Under the pieces are notes generated by a model, which was not told the DNA's origin, did no database searches, and was given only the letters and a program-made list of their open reading frames with translations. Below are positions 1 to 3,949 of a DNA stretch of 5,453 nucleotides, one piece after another. The stretch spans positions 1 through 5,453 of the forward strand of contig CANETO010000166.1 in the NCBI GenBank assembly GCA_947440895.1, written 5' to 3'. Each line of letters opens with the position of its first letter. Position 1 is the first letter of the stretch. This stretch comes from Planctomycetaceae bacterium. Its GTDB lineage: Bacteria; Planctomycetota; Planctomycetia; Pirellulales; UBA1268. The position numbers were made by a program, and so were the translations under genes.

Positions 1-652
1 TGTGAAACGCACCGGCCACCTCGAGCCGCACGCACTTCATCGCGCCGGCGGCCGTGGCGGCCTCTTCCAACCGGTGGCAGGCCGCGCCGGAACCCGACAC
101 CACCACGTTGCCGGGACAGAGCACATTGGCCACTTCCAGCACGTCGCCGCTGCGGCACTCGTCGCACAGGCTCGCCACGCGGTCGCGGTCCATGCCCAGC
201 ACGGCGACCATGCCGCCGGCAGTAGCGCCATCCACCCCGCGCTGGCCTGCACATTTCTGCATAGCTCGCCCACGAACATCGACCAGCCGTACGGCACTGT
301 CGAAATCGATCGCCCCGGCAAACACCAGAGCCGTGTACTCACCGAGCGAGAGTCCAGCCGTGATCGAGGCTCGGTTCACGAGACCAGGATCGCGGGCCGT
401 GAGCACCTCCAATGCCGCGAGGCTCGTCACCAGAATCGCTGGCTGGCTGACCGACGTGGCATTCAGCTTCTCAGCCGGTCCTTGGCGGCAGATGGCCGCC
501 AGGTCATAGCCCAGAATCGCGGAAGCACGCGTGAACAATTCCGCAGCCGGCGGATGACCGTCGCACCACTCACCAAGCATGCCGACAGCTTGGGATCCCT
601 GACCAGGAAACAAGAGCGCTGATGGGCCCGTCGCCGCCGCGGTGGAAGCCAT
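1..652 (-). CDS. fabD: Malonyl-CoA:ACP transacylase FabD, 3' end cut by window edge
   Basis: FabD moves the malonyl group from CoA to acyl carrier protein in the cytoplasm, supplying the extender unit for type II fatty acid synthesis. 217 residues are visible from the ATG at 652. Seen: the N-terminal LLFPGQGSQ motif (residues 13-21), the nucleophile elbow GLSLGEYTALVFAGA (100-114) with Ser102, the VRLVDVRGRAMQ segment (121-132) with Arg127 placed like the malonyl-carboxylate-binding arginine of the family, a GGMVAVLGM segment, and VAGAFH ending at His217, which fits the catalytic histidine. About 80-100 C-terminal residues lie outside the window. The usual GHS is GLS here. The 652 start has GGAGG 11 nt upstream and gives a normal short leader before FPGQG. 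An in-frame ATG at 727 overlaps the rpmF stop as ATGA and would add 25 Ala/Gly-rich residues; I consider it less likely. The identity is secure and the start is moderately sure. Confidence 0.95.
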   Translation of the reverse strand, partial: MASTAAATGPSALLFPGQGSQAVGMLGEWCDGHPPAAELFTRASAILGYDLAAICRQGPAEKLNATSVSQPAILVTSLAALEVLTARDPGLVNRASITAGLSLGEYTALVFAGAIDFDSAVRLVDVRGRAMQKCAGQRGVDGATAGGMVAVLGMDRDRVASLCDECRSGDVLEVANVLCPGNVVVSGSGAACHRLEEAATAAGAMKCVRLEVAGAFH

Positions 653-663
653 TTTCGCAGCAG

Positions 664-668
664 CCTCC
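664..668 (-). promoter_or_regulatory. Ribosome binding site supporting the fabD start at 652
   Basis: GGAGG on the minus strand lies 11 nt before the ATG at 652. The alternative ATG at 727 has a purine-rich GGAGG almost touching it, too close for normal use, although stop-start coupling with rpmF (ATGA) could bypass this. This site is the main sequence argument for the shorter FabD. Confidence 0.5.
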
Positions 669-723
669 GCGACGCCACCTGCGGTTGCGGCCACGCTTCC
701 AGGGGTCACCGCTGCCAAAGGGA

Positions 724-903
724 TCATCCCTCCGTCTTGATGACGGCCCGTCCCATGTAGTGGCCACACGTTCCGCAGATACGGTGCGTGGGCACGGCCT
801 TGCCGCAGGTCGCGCAGAACGTCAGTTGGCGGGGCGTGAGGAAGTCGTGGGCCCGCCGGGAACGGGTTTTCTGATTCGATTGACGTCGCTTAGGAACGGC
901 CAT
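724..903 (-). CDS. rpmF: 50S ribosomal protein L32
   Basis: L32 is a small zinc-ribbon protein of the large ribosomal subunit. The 59-residue product starts MAVPKRRQSNQKTRSRRAHD, the typical basic L32 N-terminus, and carries two Cys pairs, C30-A-T-C33 and C43-G-T-C46, followed by GHYMGR, which form the four-cysteine zinc site of the C+ type. The length matches the family (about 57-65 aa). The start has a weak AGGTAA sequence about 6 nt upstream. It sits 117 bp downstream of ruvB on the same strand and just before fabD, a frequent bacterial pairing of L32 with fatty acid synthesis genes. The usual yceD (DUF177) partner upstream is absent; ruvB occupies that side. The stop TGA overlaps a possible fabD ATG. 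Identification is by direct translation and is secure. Confidence 0.96.
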   Translation of the reverse strand: MAVPKRRQSNQKTRSRRAHDFLTPRQLTFCATCGKAVPTHRICGTCGHYMGRAVIKTEG

Positions 904-951
904 GGAACTTACCTGAACAAGGACCTACGGGTCTGAAGGGTGAAACCGCGT

Positions 952-981
952 ACTCTACTCAATGACGCTCCTCCCGGTCAA
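952..981 (-). promoter_or_regulatory. Candidate sigma70-type promoter for rpmF-fabD
   Basis: Reading the minus strand, TTGACC (981-976, 5 of 6 matches to TTGACA) is followed after 18 nt by TAGAGT (957-952, 4 of 6 matches to TATAAT). A transcript would start near 945 and have a leader of about 40 nt before the rpmF ATG at 903. The location in the only gap between ruvB and rpmF fits separate expression of rpmF-fabD. Planctomycete promoters are poorly defined, so this rests on consensus matching alone. Confidence 0.4.
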
Positions 982-1020
982 TCGCCGCGGAAAAGCGGAT
1001 AAACCCCGGGAAACCGACCT

Positions 1021-2043
1021 CTAAAACAGGCGTCCCTGCTGGCCGATCTTCGGCATGGCCCCCAGATGTTCCTCTCCCCTCGGCGTCAGCCGCCGGCCAC
1101 GGGGAGTGCGGACCACCAGTTCGCAACGCAGCAGAAAGGGCTCGACGTCGTCTTCCAGCGTGTCGGTGGCCGAACTCATCGTGTGGGCAATCGCCTCAAT
1201 GCCAACCGGCCCGCCCGCGAACACCCGCTGGATCGTCTCCAGATAGCGGCGATCGAAACCGTCCAGCCCGAGTTCGTCGATGCCCTGCATCTCGAGTGCC
1301 GTGCGGGCAATCTCCACGTCGATGCGGCTCTCGGCCCGGCTCGTGGAAAAATCGCGGATCCAGCGGAGTCGATTGTTCGCTAGGCGGGGCGTACCGCGAC
1401 TGCGCTGGGCGATTTCATCGGCAGTGGCGTCGTCCATCGCCATCGAGAGTTTTGCGGCCGACCGTCGCACGATCTCGGCGAGGTCCTCCTGCGAGTAGAA
1501 ATCGAGGTGTTCCCGCATCACGAACCGGTCGCGGAGCGGCGCCGAGAGCAGGCCGGGCCGCGTCGTCGCCCCCACGAGGGTGAACGGCCGGAGCGGCATG
1601 TTGATCGTGCGAGCCGAGACGCCGTCGCCGAGGGTGATGTCGATCCGAAAATCCTCCATCGCCGGATAGAGAAATTCCTCCACCGCGATCGGCAGACGGT
1701 GGATCTCGTCGATAAAGAGCACTGAGCCTTCCGCGGCATTGGTGAGGTAGGGGAGCAGGTCCTTCGGCGCGGCCAAGGAAGCGCCGCTGGCGATCTGGAG
1801 CGTGGTGCCCAACTCCCTGGGGATGCAGGTGGCAAACGTCGTCTTGCCGAGGCCCGGCGGGCCGTCGAGGAGAATATGGCCGAGGGTTTCGCTGCGTTTT
1901 CGCGAGGCATCGACGGCAATGGAGAGCCGCTCGAACACGGCCCGCTGCCCAACCATCTCGCTAAACCGCTGCGGCCGCAGGGCGCGATCTTCCTGCGGGG
2001 CATCGTCGACGGCCTGAACCGTGGGCTGGCGGAAGCTTTCCAT
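1021..2043 (-). CDS. ruvB: Holliday junction branch migration ATPase RuvB
   Basis: RuvB is the AAA+ hexameric motor that, loaded by RuvA, drives branch migration of Holliday junctions in recombinational repair. The 340-residue product matches the usual length. Seen in order: the N-terminal LRPQRFSEMVGQ segment (22-33), Walker A GPPGLGKTT (61-69), Walker B LFIDEIHRL (109-117), the VEEFLYPAMEDFRIDI stretch (121-136), sensor 1/arginine finger region GATTRPGLLSAPLRDRF (158-174), sensor 2 RGTPRLAN (216-223), and a C-terminal winged helix with DRRYLETI, GGPVGIEAI, TDTLEDDVEPFLL and RTPRGRRLTPRG. The start at 2043 is fixed by AGGAG 7 nt upstream and by homology. The frame stays open far upstream, but that part is repeat-derived and not RuvB. 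The segment after sensor 2 reads LANNRLRWIRDF where IANRLLRRVRDF is usual, a modest local change. ruvA and ruvC lie upstream on the same strand. Confidence 0.97.
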   Translation of the reverse strand: MESFRQPTVQAVDDAPQEDRALRPQRFSEMVGQRAVFERLSIAVDASRKRSETLGHILLDGPPGLGKTTFATCIPRELGTTLQIASGASLAAPKDLLPYLTNAAEGSVLFIDEIHRLPIAVEEFLYPAMEDFRIDITLGDGVSARTINMPLRPFTLVGATTRPGLLSAPLRDRFVMREHLDFYSQEDLAEIVRRSAAKLSMAMDDATADEIAQRSRGTPRLANNRLRWIRDFSTSRAESRIDVEIARTALEMQGIDELGLDGFDRRYLETIQRVFAGGPVGIEAIAHTMSSATDTLEDDVEPFLLRCELVVRTPRGRRLTPRGEEHLGAMPKIGQQGRLF

Positions 2044-2050
2044 GAGATGT

Positions 2051-2055
2051 CTCCT
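2051..2055 (-). promoter_or_regulatory. Ribosome binding site that fixes the ruvB start
   Basis: AGGAG on the minus strand lies 7 nt before the ATG at 2043, an ideal Shine-Dalgarno spacing. It decides against longer in-frame starts, which would run through the two palindromic elements and add up to about 123 residues with no relation to RuvB. Confidence 0.8.
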
Positions 2056-2123
2056 GCGGATAGCGTAAACGATTCCACGAAAAACGGGGCGTTTATGAGT
2101 CCTGATCTCGGCGACGATGCACC

Positions 2124-2243
2124 GGTCAGGCTCCCCGAACACGCTGCGCTCGCGGGACGGCTCGGCGGCTGCCTTGGGGATGATGGTGAGCCCCGTCCGC
2201 CGAGGCGTCCTATTGCTCGCTCCGGTGTCCGGGGAGCCTGACC
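2124..2243. repeat. 120-bp palindromic (MITE/REP-like) element A
   Basis: The ends are 19-bp inverted repeats: GGTCAGGCTCCCCGAACAC at 2124-2142 and GTGTCCGGGGAGCCTGACC at 2225-2243, with 18 of 19 positions complementary. Inside, 2155-2168 pairs with 2197-2210 (13 of 14, one G-G mismatch at 2160/2205), and GGGG 2176-2179 can pair with CCCC 2191-2194 around an 11-nt loop. The two strands of the internal loop (2143-2154 and 2211-2224) each contain GCTCGC as a direct copy. It is too short to code for a transposase, and I see no convincing target-site duplication. Terminal inverted repeats and lack of coding capacity suggest a MITE-like or REP-like dispersed repeat. It could also act as a structured RNA or attenuator in the ruvB leader. 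The inverted repeats are seen directly; mobility is inference. Confidence 0.7.
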
Positions 2244-2285
2244 TCGTCCAACGTCCATCCCATCCTGCCATCTTGTAACCCGCGA

Positions 2286-2416
2286 GGGGTTGCCCCTGCC
2301 GTGGAGCCGGCCTTGCTGACAAGCGCAGCCATGGATGGCGAAGCGCGGTCAGCATGGAGTGAGCGAAGGACAGGATGTCCGTAGCGAACGTCCGGCGACA
2401 TGGCAGGGGCAACCCC
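2286..2416. repeat. 131-bp palindromic element B with branched fold
   Basis: The ends are perfect 15-bp inverted repeats: GGGGTTGCCCCTGCC at 2286-2300 and its complement at 2402-2416. As RNA the stem extends by one G-U and two more pairs to 2303/2399, then a tandem G-A/A-G mismatch (2304-2305 with 2397-2398), then five more pairs (2306-2310 with 2392-2396). Within this closing stem lie two hairpins. The first pairs 2314-2320 (TGCTGAC) with 2348-2354 and continues with GCGC/GCGC and GCCA/TGGC. The second is GGACA/TGTCC at 2368-2372 and 2376-2380. The sequence AGCGAA occurs twice, at 2362 and 2383. No coding capacity and no clear target duplication are visible. Its end sequence differs from element A, so these look like two families. 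It may be a MITE-like repeat or a structured RNA, and might weaken ruvA to ruvB read-through. Confidence 0.7.
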
Positions 2417-2448
2417 GGCCCATGCGAAAAACGGTTGCGCCGCCTTCG

Positions 2449-3078
2449 CTACCTTCCGCGGTGCATTTGGCGGTAGATGGCCTCGAGGGCTTCCTGGACG
2501 TCCTTGAACTTCTTCTTGCCTTCGCGGAGGCCGTCCACGAGCCGACGGGCCTCGGTTTCGGAGTGGCCCAGCGACCGCAGCACCTCGAAGGTTTCAGCCA
2601 GAACATCGGATCCGGGGCTGGCCTGATCGGGCGCCTCGCGGGCCACGAGCAGGGCGAATTTGGGCATCCGCCGCCGCAGTTTGGCGATCATCCGTTCGGC
2701 GGTGGCCGCACCGATGCCGGGCAGTGTGGAGAGCAGGGCGGCGTCCTGCTCCTCGATGGCCGTGGCGATCTCGCCCACCGGCCGAACGATGGCACGAAGC
2801 GCCTTCCTCACACCGACACCGTCGACCTCGCAGATCAGCTCGAAAAACTCCCGCTCCACCTCGCTCAGAAAGCCGACCAGCCGCGGCACCATGTTGCCCC
2901 GCGTCGGATTGCCCTCGAGGAATTCCAGCGTGTGGAGCGTGACCGTCTGGCCGAGTTTCTGCTGCAGTCCACGGCGGACCAGTTCCGGTACGAGCACCTC
3001 GTGCACGGCGTGGCCCAGTAACACTTCGACTCCAGAGGGCTCCACCCGCTCAAGCACTCCGGAAACCCGTTTGATCAT
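2449..3078 (-). CDS. ruvA: Holliday junction DNA-binding protein RuvA
   Basis: RuvA tetramers bind the four-way junction, hold it open and load RuvB rings on opposite arms. The product is 209 residues, close to the family's usual 190-210. Seen: an N-terminal OB-fold region opening MIKRVSGVLERV; a helix-hairpin-helix at about 81-97 containing VDGVGVRKAL; a second at about 117-134 containing LPGIGAATAERMIAKL; and a C-terminal domain III (about 158-205, with VLRSLGHSETEARRLVDGL and VQEALEAIYR) that contacts RuvB. The EFLEGNP...MVPRLVGF segment around residues 52-70 replaces the more common VREDA.LLYGF stretch; I associate this form with planctomycetes, from memory. The start at 3078 has GGGAG 6 nt upstream. 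The gene begins 40 bp after ruvC, probably in the same transcript; ruvB follows only after a repeat-filled gap. Confidence 0.95.
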   Translation of the reverse strand: MIKRVSGVLERVEPSGVEVLLGHAVHEVLVPELVRRGLQQKLGQTVTLHTLEFLEGNPTRGNMVPRLVGFLSEVEREFFELICEVDGVGVRKALRAIVRPVGEIATAIEEQDAALLSTLPGIGAATAERMIAKLRRRMPKFALLVAREAPDQASPGSDVLAETFEVLRSLGHSETEARRLVDGLREGKKKFKDVQEALEAIYRQMHRGR

Positions 3079-3118
3079 GGCGCTCTCCCGATCCTGGTAT
3101 TCGTGGTCGTCATGGCCG

Positions 3119-3661
3119 TCATGGTCGGCTGCTCCCGATGCGGTCCACGAGGGTGCCCGCATGGAGCGGTCGTAGGCGAAGGTGAAAATCCGCCAGGGCG
3201 ATGGCCAGGGCATCGGCGGCGTCGGCTGGCTCTGGCCTGCTGACGAGCCCCAGCTCGCGTTGCACGGCCATTTGCATCTGTTCTTTGCCGGCGTGGCCGT
3301 TGCCGGTGAGCGTGCTCTTCACCCGATTGGGCAGGTAGTGGTGCACGGCCAGCCCCGCTTGGGCTGCAGCCAGACAGATCACGCCCCGGGCGTGCCCCAT
3401 CAGGATGGCGGTCTTGGGAAACCGGGCGTGCACGAAGATCTGCTCGATCGCCATCGCGCCAGGCCTGAAGGCCTCGAGCACCTCTCGAACCCCTGCATGG
3501 ATCTCCGCCAGCCGGGTCTCGAGCGATTCGCTCCGGGAGCGGACGGTGCCGGCTTCCAGCAGTCGCACGGAGGCCCCCGACCACTCCACGACTCCGTAGC
3601 CGGTGGTGTTCAAACCGGGGTCGAAGCCAACGATGCGTCGCGAAAAGGGCTGCGATTCCAT
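3119..3661 (-). CDS. ruvC: Crossover junction endodeoxyribonuclease RuvC
   Basis: RuvC is the dimeric, metal-dependent nuclease that cuts Holliday junctions symmetrically after RuvAB branch migration. The 180-residue product matches the family length (about 160-190). Seen: RRIVGFDPGLNTTGYGVV (8-25) with catalytic Asp14; MAIEQIFVHAR (70-80) with catalytic Glu73; the GHARGV segment (89-94); the YLPNRVKSTLTGNGHAGKEQM stretch (from 109); and PADAADALAIA (145-155) with the acidic pair Asp147 and Asp150. The ATG at 3661 gives the canonical N-terminus; its ribosome binding site is weak (TAGG about 9 nt upstream). The frame remains open upstream through the tRNA gene, but that part is tRNA sequence read as protein and must be excluded. 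It may be transcribed together with the tRNA upstream, since no strong promoter is apparent between them. Confidence 0.96.
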   Translation of the reverse strand: MESQPFSRRIVGFDPGLNTTGYGVVEWSGASVRLLEAGTVRSRSESLETRLAEIHAGVREVLEAFRPGAMAIEQIFVHARFPKTAILMGHARGVICLAAAQAGLAVHHYLPNRVKSTLTGNGHAGKEQMQMAVQRELGLVSRPEPADAADALAIALADFHLRLRPLHAGTLVDRIGSSRP

Positions 3662-3744
3662 GGGGAAGAGCCTACAGACCGCCCCCCAAACCTGACAGGG
3701 CGATCTCTCGACGCGACCAGCCGCTTCCGGCGACAGTCCCGCTG

Positions 3745-3758
3745 GCGGCATGTGCCGC
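3745..3758 (-). other. Small hairpin just downstream of tRNA-Arg
   Basis: GCGGC and GCCGC form a perfect 5-bp stem with a 4-nt loop, starting 9 nt after the tRNA 3' end. No T tract follows on the minus strand, so it is unlikely to be a full intrinsic terminator. It may mark the 3' trailer that is trimmed before CCA addition, or have no role. Confidence 0.3.
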
Positions 3759-3767
3759 AGAATCAAA

Positions 3768-3841
<74 letters not shown>

Positions 3842-3854
3842 CCGACTGCCTCGA

Positions 3855-3883
3855 AGAATACACGGTTCTCCGCGCAACACCAA
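3855..3883 (-). promoter_or_regulatory. Candidate promoter of tRNA-Arg (and possibly ruvCA)
   Basis: On the minus strand TTGGTG (3883-3878) is followed after exactly 17 nt by TATTCT (3860-3855, 4 of 6 matches to TATAAT). The -10 box ends 13 nt before the first base of the mature tRNA, a normal distance for a short 5' leader. The -35 matches only 3 of 6. Its position right behind a terminator-like hairpin supports a separate transcription unit that may continue into ruvC and ruvA. Confidence 0.45.
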
Positions 3884-3888
3884 GATTA

Positions 3889-3904
3889 GCCCGTCGGCAC
3901 GGGC
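3889..3904 (-). terminator. Terminator-like hairpin after the MFS-PlsC gene
   Basis: On the minus strand GCCCGT and ACGGGC form a perfect 6-bp GC-rich stem around the loop GCCG, followed by TAATCTT. The T tract is poor, so termination is uncertain. It lies 45 nt after the stop codon of the upstream gene and just before the candidate tRNA promoter, where a boundary between units is expected. Confidence 0.4.
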
Positions 3905-3949
3905 AGATTCGCCCACGACTGGCGGACGAGCCCAGTGTCCGACCGGTGG

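Larger units (their letters stand above)
2044..2448. other. ruvA-ruvB intergenic region occupied by two palindromic elements
   Basis: This 405-bp gap contains no gene I can support. From the ruvA side it holds a 131-bp inverted-repeat-bounded element (2416-2286), a 42-bp spacer (2285-2244), a second 120-bp inverted-repeat-bounded element (2243-2124), and an 80-bp ruvB leader (2123-2044) with the ruvB ribosome binding site. The ruvB frame is open through nearly all of it, but the translated sequence is low-complexity, Arg/Pro-rich and not RuvB-like. No convincing promoter was found in the leader. ruvA and ruvB are often only a few bases apart or overlapping in bacteria, so a gap this size is best explained by insertion of repeats. 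Confidence 0.7.

Noticed and set aside
2..936. Plus-strand open frames at 2-622 and 622-936
   Set aside because: They lie opposite fabD and rpmF, have biased Arg/His/Ala-rich composition and no recognisable domains.
985..998. CCGC/GCGG hairpin after ruvB as a terminator
   Set aside because: Only four pairs and no T tract on the minus strand, so it does not support termination.
2082..2094. AAACG/CGTTT hairpin with T-rich tail in the ruvB leader
   Set aside because: The 5-bp stem is mostly A-T, the loop is 3 nt, and part of the T run is used in the stem; too weak to call a terminator.
2044..2448. CRISPR array or transposase gene in the ruvA-ruvB gap
   Set aside because: The repeats are single inverted pairs, not regularly spaced direct repeats, and neither element is long enough to encode a transposase.
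2335..3021. Long plus-strand open frame opposite ruvA (228 codons)
   Set aside because: It runs antisense to a clearly identified RuvA, resembles no family I know, and begins inside a palindromic element. Long antisense frames are expected in DNA this GC-rich.
3079..3118. Small peptide in the ruvC-ruvA gap (MTAMTTTNTRIGRAP reading)
   Set aside because: It is the tail of an out-of-frame ruvC reading, too short, and without a ribosome binding site; the gap is only 40 nt and contains the ruvA leader.
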